Positions 9,375 through 17,929 of a DNA stretch of 64,000 bases are shown piece by piece (position 1 is the stretch's first letter; each line of letters begins with the position of its first letter). The DNA is taken from assembly GCA_039555135.1 (NCBI GenBank), contig CP114179.1, forward strand, positions 1 through 64,000, written 5' to 3'. Position numbers and translations under genes: made by a program. The stretch comes from Phycisphaeraceae bacterium D3-23. GTDB taxonomy: Bacteria; Planctomycetota; Phycisphaerae; Phycisphaerales; Phycisphaeraceae. Under the pieces are notes generated by a model. The model was not told where the DNA came from. It saw nothing but the letters and a program-made list of their open reading frames with translations, and did not search any database.

Positions 9375-10178
9375 ATGCAGTACACCTACCAGGACCGCAG
9401 CGTCATCCGCACCCTGCTCATCATCCTGCTCTGGCTGCAGCTCGCGCTCGGCCTCGCCTACGCGCTGGCCGTCATGGGCATCATGGCCACCGATCCCACC
9501 CCGCTTATCAACGACACCGCCGCCATCTCCGACCTCCAACTCTACGCGCTCTTCACTGTCTTCGGCCTCGCCGCCCTCGGCTTCCTGTGCTACATCCCCT
9601 CCGTCGTCTTCTTCTGTATGTGGATCCACCGCGCCAACCGCAACGCCCGCGCGCTGGGGGCGCACTCCATGACCATCACCCCCGGCTGGTCCGCCGGCTG
9701 GTTCTTCATCCCCTTCGCCAACTGGGTCATGCCCTACCGTGCGATGGCCGAGATCGCACGCGCCAGCGACCCCGACGCCCCCGGCGACCGCTGGCACCTG
9801 GGCGTGCTCCCCGGCATCGTCCCGATGTGGTGGGCCGCCTGGCTTATCAGCGGCTTCATGGCACAGATCAGCTGGCAGATCGACGGCACGCCCGAGGCAC
9901 TCACCGCCGCCATGTGGCTCGACGGGCTGGGCTCGCTCGTCGGCGTCGCCGCCGCCGGGCTCGCCATCGCCGTCATCCAGCGCATCACCAAAGACCAGCG
10001 CGAAAAAGCGCGACGCACCCCCGACGCCGGCGGCGGCGTCTGCCTCGCCTGCGCCTACGACCTCCGCGGCTCCGGCGGCACGCACTGCCCCGAGTGCGGC
10101 ACCCCCATCCCCGGCCGCGACGACTTCGTCGTCTACCCCGCCGACGACCAGCCGCAAAACCCCTACGCGAACTACTGA
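9375..10178 (+). CDS. DUF4328-like membrane protein with C-terminal zinc ribbon
   Basis: 267-residue membrane protein. ATG 9375 has CGGAG 7 nt upstream; an ORF upstream in the same frame lacks coding character. Four to five membrane helices are visible. The block from MWIHRANRNARALGA to TPGWSAGWFFIPFANWVMPY is the signature of the DUF4328 family, whose function is unknown. The last 50 residues carry a zinc ribbon (CLACAYDLRG...HCPECG), which is the recurring ribbon of this genome fused to the membrane domain. Its role is unknown. Confidence 0.8.
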   Translation: MQYTYQDRSVIRTLLIILLWLQLALGLAYALAVMGIMATDPTPLINDTAAISDLQLYALFTVFGLAALGFLCYIPSVVFFCMWIHRANRNARALGAHSMTITPGWSAGWFFIPFANWVMPYRAMAEIARASDPDAPGDRWHLGVLPGIVPMWWAAWLISGFMAQISWQIDGTPEALTAAMWLDGLGSLVGVAAAGLAIAVIQRITKDQREKARRTPDAGGGVCLACAYDLRGSGGTHCPECGTPIPGRDDFVVYPADDQPQNPYANY

Positions 10179-10188
10179 CTCACCACCT

Positions 10189-10235
10189 CGGGTGCCACAC
10201 AACTGGCCGGTCCGCCGGGCTGCTGTGTGCGGAGA
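10189..10235 (+). repeat. family-3 repeat (GGTGCCACACAACTG), single arm
   Basis: GGTGCCACACAACTGGCC...GGGCTGCTGTGTGC, matching one half of the perfect hairpin at 17729-17838. Confidence 0.7.
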
Positions 10236-10271
10236 CGCGTATCAGAACACGCCCAACGCGCCATGTCTTTG

Positions 10272-10346
10272 TTTAGCCCCCGCCCAACGGGCGCGGCGTC
10301 GGGTGACTGAACCTATACGCGTCGCCCGTTGGGCGATCGGCTCAAC
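10272..10346. repeat. family-1 palindromic repeat, copy A
   Basis: TTTAGCCCCCGCCCAACGGG arm and its inverted partner (CGCGTCGCCCGTTGGGCGA...) separated by about 20 nt. Better copies are at 27616, 31734 and 38348. Confidence 0.7.
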
Positions 10347-10382
10347 AAACATCACACACATTTTATGAACTCGCCCGTTCAT

Positions 10383-10511
10383 GCTCCCTCCCCCTCGGAG
10401 GGGGGCTGGGGTGGGGGTCGGCAGATCGACCCGATGCCACCTTTAAGCCAAGCGTCAATCGCAATGCAGACCCTCCCCCCAGCCCCCTCCCTCCGAGCAA
10501 GGAGGGGGAGC
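10383..10511. repeat. family-5 inverted repeat (CTCCCTCCCCCTCGGAGGGG)
   Basis: G-run-rich arm at 10383-10417 and its inverted partner at 10471-10511 (CCCTCCCCCCAGCCCCCTCC, then GGAGGGGGAGC), with about 50 nt between. It completes a block of three different repeat families in the 395-nt gap 10179-10573. Confidence 0.7.
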
Positions 10512-10573
10512 CGGAAGCGGAGAGCAACGATGCAAGCTTCACTAAACATGCATCACACAGATCCAACAAACAC

Positions 10574-11551
10574 CTACACACTAAACGCCGCGCGTAGCAT
10601 CGCCAACGACTTGGGCACCCCAGTCCGCACGTCCTCTTCCCCCTCAAACTCAAGCGAAATGTATCCGCGGTAGTCCACCTCGCGCAGCGTCTCAACAACC
10701 CGCGCGTAGTCGATGTCCAGCTCGTACCACACCCCGCCGCCGAAGTACGTCTTGGCCTGCACGAACACCGCCGCCGCGGCGAGCCGGCGGTACTGCTCGT
10801 ACTGGTCCTCTAAAAAGTTCCCCGTGTCCAGCGTCGCCTGCAGCCAGGGCGAATCCACCGCCTCGATCACCCGCAGCACGCCCTGGGCCGTGCGCCCAAG
10901 CCCCCAGTGGTTTTCGAGCCCCATCACGATGCCCAGCTTCTCCGCGACCCGCGCGAGCTCGCCGTACGCATCGATCACCCACTCGAAACCCTGGTCGTCC
11001 GTGTAGCCCTCCAGCGTCGGCTCGATGCCCTTGTTCTCCATCAGCTCGTCGAAGTCCCCGCTCGTCCCCCAACGCCCGGTGTTGACCCGGATCGTCGGGA
11101 TGCCCAGCGCGTAGGCGAGTTCGAGCGACGCCGTCGTCTTCGCCACATTCGCCCGCCGGTACGCGCGGTCCGGCGACACAAACCCCTGGTGCGTACTCAT
11201 CCCGCAAAGGTCGAGCCCGGCAATCATCGCCTCGCGCTTGAGCACATTGAGGTACGTCTTGTCCCGCCGCTGCATCTGCACCTCAAGCAGCTCGACGCCA
11301 TCAAACCCCATCTCCGACGCATGGTGGATGCATTCATCCATCATCAGCGGCACGTCGTCGGTGAAGTGCCAGAACGAGTAGGTCGAGACCGCGATCGGGT
11401 TCGAAACCCGCGCCCCGGAACCTGCGCCCGCCTGCTGCTTGCCGACCGGGCCCTCGGTCGATGGCGCTGCCGCGAGCGCAGCGGGCGCCCCCAGCGCAGC
11501 AGCGGCAGCGGCGGAACCGGTCAGGAACGAACGTCGGCTAACGGTAGACAT
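10574..11551 (-). CDS. Tat-exported sugar phosphate isomerase/epimerase-like protein
   Basis: 325-residue TIM-barrel protein of the xylose isomerase-like/AP-endonuclease-2 superfamily. The N-terminus is a Tat signal: SRRSFLTGSAAAAAAL followed by an Ala-rich hydrophobic region and a likely AAA/P cleavage. Family blocks include MGFDGVELLEVQ, IPTIRVNTGRWG, LGIVMGLENHWGLG and the C-terminal GYISLEFEGEEDVRTGV. Glu and His residues in these blocks are typical metal ligands. Such periplasmic proteins are numerous in Planctomycetota and probably act on sugars or inositols; the substrate is unknown. Confidence 0.85.
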   Translation of the reverse strand: MSTVSRRSFLTGSAAAAAALGAPAALAAAPSTEGPVGKQQAGAGSGARVSNPIAVSTYSFWHFTDDVPLMMDECIHHASEMGFDGVELLEVQMQRRDKTYLNVLKREAMIAGLDLCGMSTHQGFVSPDRAYRRANVAKTTASLELAYALGIPTIRVNTGRWGTSGDFDELMENKGIEPTLEGYTDDQGFEWVIDAYGELARVAEKLGIVMGLENHWGLGRTAQGVLRVIEAVDSPWLQATLDTGNFLEDQYEQYRRLAAAAVFVQAKTYFGGGVWYELDIDYARVVETLREVDYRGYISLEFEGEEDVRTGVPKSLAMLRAAFSV

Positions 11552-11595
11552 GGGGGTTTCCTGGTAGGGCGTGGGCGGGGTCGTCAGTGATCGAA

Positions 11596-12417
11596 TCAGT
11601 CAACGTAAAGTTCGAGGTCCGCGAACTGGACCCAGACATCTTCCCAGCCGGGCATACCGACCCGGGCGCGGAGCCCATCGGGCGACTCGAAGCCCCCGGC
11701 CTGGTAGCGCACACGGACCCGGTAGTTCTGGCCCGGCCAGGTCTGGTCGTACCACGCGATCGGCAAAACCTCGTCGACCGGCATCGGCTCTTCGTAGTGG
11801 TCGTCGATCCGCACATCGAAGATCGCGAGCATCCCGACCCAGCGCTCGCCCGGCCCGATCTCGACCAGCGGGTGGTCCGGGATCACGGGGATCTCCGTGT
11901 CGATGCTCAGGTACGACTCGTTGGGGTCGCGCGGCCGAACAAACTCGCACCACACCCGCAGGTTGGCGTAGGGGTCAAACGTCGGCTCCCAGTCGGTCAC
12001 GATTTCGTGACGGCGCACCGAGGGCTCGGGGTAGAAACGCTCCCAATAAATCGTCTGCTCCGTTGTGTTCTCGACAAACAGCAGCAGCCGAATCGGTCCG
12101 TCCGCAAGCGTCAACACCAACGGCGGGTCGTCGGCCTGACGCATCCCAAACCGCAGGCCGTTGATCGGCCCGATCCACTCGCCGTCGTACGGGATCAGCG
12201 GCTCGGGCACGGGGTCAATCACGGGCGTTTCGACCGGCTCGGGCTCGGGCACGACTTCGGGCGCGACGAGCGCGGGGATCGGCTCGGGCCCGCGCGCATC
12301 ATCCGGGGCCTGCGCGACCTGCGCATCGGGCACGGGCGCTTCATCCACTTCGCCGCCGCAGCCGGTCAGCAGAGCCGCAACCACCACGAGCCATCCAATG
12401 CGCGTCAGCAGATTCAT
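11596..12417 (-). CDS. hypothetical lipoprotein
   Basis: 273-residue protein of no recognised family. ATG 12417 is favoured by GAGGAG about 10 nt upstream and because it gives a clean lipoprotein signal: MNLLTRIGWLVVVAALLTGC, with the lipobox Cys at 20. A Pro/Glu/Val-rich linker (about 35-75) leads to a beta-rich domain (TLADGPIRLLLFVENTTEQTIYW...). It resembles immunoglobulin-like or intracellular-protease-inhibitor-like folds in character, but this is only an impression. Likely anchored in an envelope membrane. Confidence 0.7.
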   Translation of the reverse strand: MNLLTRIGWLVVVAALLTGCGGEVDEAPVPDAQVAQAPDDARGPEPIPALVAPEVVPEPEPVETPVIDPVPEPLIPYDGEWIGPINGLRFGMRQADDPPLVLTLADGPIRLLLFVENTTEQTIYWERFYPEPSVRRHEIVTDWEPTFDPYANLRVWCEFVRPRDPNESYLSIDTEIPVIPDHPLVEIGPGERWVGMLAIFDVRIDDHYEEPMPVDEVLPIAWYDQTWPGQNYRVRVRYQAGGFESPDGLRARVGMPGWEDVWVQFADLELYVD

Positions 12418-12514
12418 CGCACGTGTCTCCTCAAGGCAACAAGCAACGCAACAATGTCTCGCACAAGGTACCGCAATCTTCGTCGCATGAACGCGCACGA
12501 TTCTACCACCCGCG

Positions 12515-15500
12515 TCACACGTTGAAATACTTCGCCTGCGGGTGGTGGCAGATGATCGCGCTGGTCGATTGCTCGGGGTCGATCTGCCAGTTCTCTGTGA
12601 GCACGCAGCCGATGCGCTCGGGCTTCATCAGACGCCAGAGGATGTCTTGGTCCGACATCTCCGGGCAGGCGGGGTAGCCGAAGCTGTAGCGGCTGCCGCG
12701 GTATTTCTGGGTGAAGAGCTGTGTGATTTTCCCGGCGTCGTCCGTCGCGATGCCCAACTCCTGGCGGATGCGTTTGTGCCAGAGCTCGGCCAGGGCCTCG
12801 GCGCACTCGACGCCCATGCCGTGGACGTAAAGATACTCGCGGTAGTTGTTCTGCTTGAACAGCTCGCCCGCGACCTCACTGACCCGGCTGCCCATCGTCA
12901 CGCACTGCACGGGCAGCACGTCTTTCATGCCCGAGCCCAGCGGCGCGAAGTAGTCGCTGATGCACAGCTTCTTGCGGATGTCCTGCCGAGGGAAGGTGAA
13001 ACGCTCGATCTCTTTGTCGTGGTCGACGGGGTCGAAGACGATGAGGTCATTGGGGTTGTCGGGGTCGGAGTTGCAGGGGAAGTAGCCGTAGGTCACTTTT
13101 CCGTCGAGGACATCTTCGTCGCGGAGCTGCTGCTTGAGGCGGTCGAAGATCGGCGTAACTTCGTACTTGAGTTGTTCTTCGTAGGCCTTCGTGTCACGGT
13201 CGCCGCGCACGAACTGCCACTGGGTCTTGAACAGGGCGTTGGTGTTGATGTAGGCGTAGACGGCGTCGAGGTCGATGTCTTCGACGACGCGGTCGCCCCA
13301 GAAGGGCGGGGTGGGGATGTCGATGTCGGTCTTGACGCTTGTCGAGCGTACCGGGGGGGCGAGCAGGGCGACTGAAGTCGTATCTGCCGAAGCGCTATCG
13401 GATTTGGCTTTGAGGGCGTCGATCTTGACCTGCTTGGTTTCGCGTTCGACGTTGCGCGCGTCGATCTCGGTGTTGAGTTCGTCGGCGCGGCCCGTGGCGA
13501 TGTAGTCCATCAGGCGGAGGCCTTCGAACGCATCCTTGCCGTGGAACACGCTGCCGTCGTAGACGCTTCGCAGGTGGCCTTCGCAGTAGTTCTTGGCGAG
13601 CGCGGCACCGCCGAGCAGGACGGGCGGGAGCACGCCTTGCGTGTTCATCTCATTGAGGTTTTCCTCCATCACGTTGACGGACTTGACGAGCAGGCCGGAC
13701 ATGCCGATCGCGTCGGCTTTTGTTTCGTTCCACTTGTCGAGGATGGCGGTGATGGGCTGCTTGATGCCGAGGTTGTAGACCGTGTAGCCGTTGTTGGTGA
13801 GGATGATGTCGACGAGGTTCTTGCCGATATCGTGGACGTCGCCGCGCACGGTGGCGAGGACGATCGAGCCCTTGGTTGAGCCCTCGACCTTCTCCATGTG
13901 CGGTTCGAGGTGCGCGACCGCCATCTTCATCACCTCGGCCGACTGGAGCACGAACGGCAGCTGCATCTGCCCGCTGCCGAAGAGCTCGCCCACGACCTTC
14001 ATCCCCGCGAGCAGGTGGTCGTTGACGATCTCGAGCGGCTTGTACTTGGTGAGCGCTTCGTCGAGGGTGGTGTCGAGGGCCTTCTTCTCGCCGTCGATGA
14101 TGTGTTTTTGCAAACGCTCTTCGAGCGGCAGCTCAGCCAGGTCGACCTTCATCGTCTGCACCGAGGCGTCGTCGGGGAACAGGTTGATGAAGATCTGAAG
14201 CGGGTCGGTGGTCTGCGAGCCGTCGGACAGGGTGACGGCGGCGTCTTCGCTCCGGGGGCGGTCGTAGATCAGGTCCAGCGCCGCGTCCCACTGGGCGTCG
14301 GGGATGCGGGCCTTGGGCAGGATCTTGCTGACGTGCACGATCGCGCTGGTGAGCCCGGCCTGCTGCAGCTCGAACAGGAACACGGAGTTGAGCACCTGCC
14401 GCGCCGCGGGCTTGAGGCCGAAGCTGATGTTGCTCAGCCCGACGGTGGTCTGACACTCGGGCAGCTGGTCCGCGATGCGCCGCACACCCTCGATCGTTTC
14501 GAGGCCGGACCGCCGGTCCTTGTCCATGCCCGTCGAGATCGGCAGGACGAGCGGGTCAAACATGAGGTCCTGGGGCTTGAGGCCGTAGGTGTTGACCGCG
14601 AGGTCGTACATCCGCTTGGCGATCGCGATCTTGCGGTCGGCGGTGCGCGCCATCGCCTCCTCGGGGTCTTCGTCGATCGTGCCCAGCACGAGCCCGGCCT
14701 GGTAGCGACGCGCGAGCGCGCACATCTGCGCGAACTTCTCTTCGCCGTCTTCGAGGTTGCCCGAGTTGATCAGGCACTTGCCGCCCGCCGCGCGGAGGCC
14801 GGCTTCGATCGTTTTGGGTTGCGTGGAGTCGAGCATCAGCGGCGCGTCGACCTGGCGAACGAGACGCGAGACAACCTCGACCATGTCGCGTGCGTTGTCA
14901 CGCCCGGCGTAGTCCACGTTGACATCGAGCACGTGCGAGCCCTCGCGCATCTGCTCCCGGCCCAGCGACACGATCTCGTCCCAGTCCTCGGCTTCGAGCA
15001 GCCGTTTGAACTTGCGTGAGCCCGAGGAGTTGCAACGCTCGCCGACGTTCAGGAGCGACAGGTCCTGGCGGTATTCGGTCGGGGCGTAGAGCGAGGTGAC
15101 CGATGGGACAAGCGGTTTGGGGGTCTGCTTATCGGCCAATCGCTCGCCGACATGCTTGCGGACCGCGCCGATGTGCTCGGGGGTGGTGCCGCAGCAGCCG
15201 CCGACGATGGAGAGGCCGAAGCGGTCGACAAACTTCGTCATCGTCTTGGCAAACGGCTCGGGCTGGAGCGGGTACACCGTCTCGCCGGCGACGAGGGTGG
15301 GCAGCCCCGCGTTGGGCAGGATCGAGATGTGTTTGGGCCAGTGCTGCGCCAAGAACTTGATGTGCTCGGCCATGTCCTCGGGCCCGGTCGCGCAGTTCAT
15401 CCCGACCGACATGATCGGATACCCCGCCAGCGCGTGCGCAACGGCGGAGATCTCCGAGCCCGTCAGCGTCGTGCCGAAGTTCTCGATCGTCACCTGCACC

Positions 15501-16141
15501 ATGATCGGGATGCCGCCCGCCGCGTTCTCCGCGGCGGTCACAGCGGGCTTGACGCCCATCGCTTCCATCGCGTCAACCACCGCGTTGATCGCGCACTTGA
15601 TCATCAAGACGTCCTGGCAAGTCTCCATCAAGATCACGTCCGCGCCGCCCTCGATCAGCCCCTTGGCCTGCTCGTGGTACGAGGCGTAGAGCGTGTCCCA
15701 GTCGATCTGCCCCAGCGAAATGAGTTTGGTGCCCGGGCCCATCGACCCGACGACGAAGCGCGGGTTCTCGGGCGTCGCGTACTGGTCACACGCGGCGCGC
15801 GCGAGCTGGCAGGCCTTGACGTTGATCTCTCGGCATTGATCGACCAGATCAAACTCACACAGCACGTGCGGCATCGCGCCGAATGTATCGGTCTCGACGG
15901 CGTCGGCCCCGGCGGCGAGGTAGTCGGCGTGGATCTGCCGGATCGCGTCGGGCCGAGTGAGCACGAGCACCTCGGTGCAGTTTTCTTTGCCCAGGTAGTC
16001 GCGTTCGAGGTCGAGGTCGAGTTTGTGGATCGACGTGCCCATCGCGCCGTCGAGGAAGACGACGCGTTGTTCGAGCAGTTCGAGGAACGACGGGCCATTC
16101 CGGGGGCCGGGGCGGGAAGCAGCGGGGCGGGTCGCGGGCAT
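12515..16141 (-). CDS. metH: cobalamin-dependent methionine synthase
   Basis: Full-length MetH (1208 residues; the E. coli enzyme has 1227). It transfers a methyl group from methyltetrahydrofolate to homocysteine via cobalamin. Domains in order: homocysteine-binding with zinc ligands in GMNCATGP and GGCCGTTPEH; pterin-binding (GERCNSSGSRKFKRLL, DVNVDYAGRDN); the cobalamin cap; cobalamin-binding with DVHDIGKNLVDIIL, where His ligates cobalt; and the reactivation domain binding AdoMet (RGSRYSFGYPACPEMSDQ). It is a stand-alone gene with a strong promoter and an operator-like palindrome just upstream (16170-16221). There is no cobalamin riboswitch in the short leader. Confidence 0.97.
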   Translation of the reverse strand: MPATRPAASRPGPRNGPSFLELLEQRVVFLDGAMGTSIHKLDLDLERDYLGKENCTEVLVLTRPDAIRQIHADYLAAGADAVETDTFGAMPHVLCEFDLVDQCREINVKACQLARAACDQYATPENPRFVVGSMGPGTKLISLGQIDWDTLYASYHEQAKGLIEGGADVILMETCQDVLMIKCAINAVVDAMEAMGVKPAVTAAENAAGGIPIMVQVTIENFGTTLTGSEISAVAHALAGYPIMSVGMNCATGPEDMAEHIKFLAQHWPKHISILPNAGLPTLVAGETVYPLQPEPFAKTMTKFVDRFGLSIVGGCCGTTPEHIGAVRKHVGERLADKQTPKPLVPSVTSLYAPTEYRQDLSLLNVGERCNSSGSRKFKRLLEAEDWDEIVSLGREQMREGSHVLDVNVDYAGRDNARDMVEVVSRLVRQVDAPLMLDSTQPKTIEAGLRAAGGKCLINSGNLEDGEEKFAQMCALARRYQAGLVLGTIDEDPEEAMARTADRKIAIAKRMYDLAVNTYGLKPQDLMFDPLVLPISTGMDKDRRSGLETIEGVRRIADQLPECQTTVGLSNISFGLKPAARQVLNSVFLFELQQAGLTSAIVHVSKILPKARIPDAQWDAALDLIYDRPRSEDAAVTLSDGSQTTDPLQIFINLFPDDASVQTMKVDLAELPLEERLQKHIIDGEKKALDTTLDEALTKYKPLEIVNDHLLAGMKVVGELFGSGQMQLPFVLQSAEVMKMAVAHLEPHMEKVEGSTKGSIVLATVRGDVHDIGKNLVDIILTNNGYTVYNLGIKQPITAILDKWNETKADAIGMSGLLVKSVNVMEENLNEMNTQGVLPPVLLGGAALAKNYCEGHLRSVYDGSVFHGKDAFEGLRLMDYIATGRADELNTEIDARNVERETKQVKIDALKAKSDSASADTTSVALLAPPVRSTSVKTDIDIPTPPFWGDRVVEDIDLDAVYAYINTNALFKTQWQFVRGDRDTKAYEEQLKYEVTPIFDRLKQQLRDEDVLDGKVTYGYFPCNSDPDNPNDLIVFDPVDHDKEIERFTFPRQDIRKKLCISDYFAPLGSGMKDVLPVQCVTMGSRVSEVAGELFKQNNYREYLYVHGMGVECAEALAELWHKRIRQELGIATDDAGKITQLFTQKYRGSRYSFGYPACPEMSDQDILWRLMKPERIGCVLTENWQIDPEQSTSAIICHHPQAKYFNV

Positions 16142-16169
16142 GTTGGGGTTCCGTGGGGCGGGCCAGATT

Positions 16170-16221
16170 CATCCGTTTATCCGGATGATCGGATTATATC
16201 CGGTGCGGCCGCCTGCGGCAA
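16170..16221 (-). promoter_or_regulatory. metH promoter with overlapping operator-like palindrome
   Basis: Reading toward metH, TTGCCG (16221-16216), a 17-nt spacer and TATAAT (16198-16193) make a near-ideal housekeeping promoter. Immediately downstream, covering the expected transcription start, is CATCCG-N6-CGGATG (16187-16170), with an overlapping ATCCGGAT. Its position fits a repressor operator. The regulator is not identified; methionine/SAH-responsive ArsR-type repressors are known for metH genes in other bacteria. Confidence 0.75.
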
Positions 16222-16244
16222 TCCAGCGGAGTAGACTGCCCGGC

Positions 16245-16583
16245 ATGACCGATCCGCCCGACTGCCCCGAATGCCACTCGCCCCACACCTACGCCGACGG
16301 GGCGCTGCTGGTCTGCCCCGAGTGCGCCCATACGTGGCCCGCCGACACGGCAGACGTATCGGCCGATGCCACCATCGTGGTGGACGCCCACGGCAACGCG
16401 CTGGCCGACGGCGACACGGTCGCCGTCATCAAAGACCTCAAAGTCAAGGGCAGCTCGCAGGTCGTCAAGGTCGGCACCAAGGTCAAGCACATCCGCCTGG
16501 TCCAAGGCGACCACGATATCGACTGCAAGATCCCCGGCATCGGCGCGATGGGGCTGAAGTCGCAGTTCGTCCGCAAGGTGTAG
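16245..16583 (+). CDS. PhnA/YjdM-like zinc-ribbon protein
   Basis: 112-residue protein matching the YjdM (PhnA) family over its whole length: an N-terminal zinc ribbon (CPECHSPHTYADGALLVCPE, then C), a linker, and the compact C-terminal domain with DGDTVAVIKDLKVKGSS, VVKVGTKVKHIRLV and DHDIDCKIPGIGAMGLKSQF. The family was named from alkylphosphonate gene clusters but its biochemical role is unclear. It is divergent from metH; TAGACT (16232-16237) lies 7 nt before the ATG, so the message may be leaderless. Confidence 0.92.
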   Translation: MTDPPDCPECHSPHTYADGALLVCPECAHTWPADTADVSADATIVVDAHGNALADGDTVAVIKDLKVKGSSQVVKVGTKVKHIRLVQGDHDIDCKIPGIGAMGLKSQFVRKV

Positions 16584-16726
16584 GTGAGTACGCGGGGCAT
16601 GGCTTCCAGCCATCGGGAAAGGCCGCTGCCGTGAGGTGTGATCGGCCAGTTGGGTACACCGCGCGATCGGCTAGATTGCCTAACTTGCCATACTCCATTT
16701 CCGTGCAGAAAACACGCGATTCAGGT

Positions 16727-16754
16727 TTGCAATCGGCCTGCATTCAGATAGAAT
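16727..16754 (+). promoter_or_regulatory. sigma70-type promoter of PEP-CTERM gene
   Basis: TTGCAA (16727-16732), 16-nt spacer, TAGAAT (16749-16754), about 80 nt before the start codon at 16837. Confidence 0.55.
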
Positions 16755-16836
16755 TATCAGGTCGTAAATCCGGGCGCAGCCGATGTCGGCGCGTCATCTG
16801 ATTTCATCGCTAACTTGTCTTTACAGGAAGAGAAAC

Positions 16837-17580
16837 ATGGCCAATTCACTCAATCGGATCCACGCAGCAATGGCTGCCGCAGTCGTCGTCTCCGCGGGCT
16901 CCGCCGCAGCCGACACCATCGCGATCAACTTCCAGGGCGACGCCTACGGCAACGAGTTCGGCCGCGCCGTCTCGCAGACCGCCTTCGGCGTTGCGGCCGG
17001 CGACTGGGTTTCCGACGCGACCCACACCGCAGGGGTTGGCGACGGCGGCACATCCGGCCTGACGCACAGCGCCGTAACCTTCTCCTGGACGTTCAACAAC
17101 GACTGGGCCCAGGGCGCCGCATTCAACACCACCGGCGCGACCGGCGAAGACGAAGTCTACTTCGGCTACCTCGACGACGGCGGCAACGGCGCCGACATCA
17201 CGATCTCCGGCCTGACCACATGGCTCGCCGCCACCGGCGACGCGAGCTACGAAGTCACCCTCATCATGAGCACCGGCCAATCCACCGGCGCAGCCCTCCT
17301 CGACACGCCACTGCTTGACTCCGACGGCGGCAGCTCGCTGGGCACCTTCGTCATGGGCGGACTCGAGTCCGGCCACTCGCACGCAACGGGTGCCGGCCTC
17401 CAGGGCTTTGGCACGATCTCCGGCCTCACCGGCGACACGCTCTTTGTCGACGGCCAAGCCCGCGCCGGCAGCGCACGCGGCTCCATCGCCGGCATCATCG
17501 TCTCCTCCGTCCCCGAGCCCGGATCGCTCGCGCTCCTCGGCCTGGGCGGCCTCGCCGTCCTCCGCCGTCGTCGCGGCTAA
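16837..17580 (+). CDS. PEP-CTERM secreted protein
   Basis: 247-residue exported protein. ATG 16837 is preceded by AGGAAGAG. The N-terminal signal peptide (MAAAVVVSAGSAAADT) is followed by a beta-rich, Gly/Thr/Asp-rich domain of no recognised family. The C-terminus is VPEPGSLALLGLGGLAVLRR plus RRG, the PEP-CTERM sorting signal thought to be cut by an exosortase. The gene is monocistronic, with a promoter at 16727-16754 and a strong terminator at 17609-17642. No exosortase gene is in this window. Confidence 0.9.
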   Translation: MANSLNRIHAAMAAAVVVSAGSAAADTIAINFQGDAYGNEFGRAVSQTAFGVAAGDWVSDATHTAGVGDGGTSGLTHSAVTFSWTFNNDWAQGAAFNTTGATGEDEVYFGYLDDGGNGADITISGLTTWLAATGDASYEVTLIMSTGQSTGAALLDTPLLDSDGGSSLGTFVMGGLESGHSHATGAGLQGFGTISGLTGDTLFVDGQARAGSARGSIAGIIVSSVPEPGSLALLGLGGLAVLRRRRG

Positions 17581-17608
17581 ACCCGCCGGCATCACATCAC
17601 AACCTCGA

Positions 17609-17642
17609 CAGGCAGGCGGACTTTCCGCCTGCCTGTTTTTTT
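17609..17642 (+). terminator. intrinsic terminator
   Basis: CAGGCAGGCGG (17609-17619), loop ACTTT, CCGCCTGCCTG (17625-17635), then seven T. Perfect 11-bp stem, 29 nt after the PEP-CTERM stop codon. Confidence 0.95.
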
Positions 17643-17728
17643 GTGACCGGCAACAACGCCCCAACGCCACGCACGAACCGCACATGCCGCAACTGATACG
17701 CGGCCCAGTTGATTCGCGCGCGTATCTT

Positions 17729-17838
17729 CCGGGGTGCCACACAACTGCCCTTAGGGCTGCTGTGTGCGACAACCCGATGCCATTGATCATCTCGACACAC
17801 AGCAGGCCTGCGGACAGGCCAGTTGTGTGGCACCCCGG
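17729..17838. repeat. family-3 long hairpin
   Basis: Perfect 19-bp outer arms (CCGGGGTGCCACACAACTG at 17729-17747 and its complement at 17820-17838), with inner arms around GGGCTGCTGTGTGCG also inverted. A half copy is at 10189-10235. Confidence 0.85.
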
Positions 17839-17929
17839 AGCGCGTGTTCTTTCGGGGATGCGACTGACCCGCTGCACGGATCGGATCACTTCTTGCACCT
17901 GCGAGGCCTGCATCGTTGATGGCGACATG

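Noticed and set aside
13898-16234. Long plus-strand open frames opposite metH
   Set aside because: Antisense shadows; metH is complete on the other strand.
16142-16244. Cobalamin or SAM riboswitch before metH
   Set aside because: The region is only about 100 nt, mostly promoter and palindrome, and has no B12-box-like sequence.
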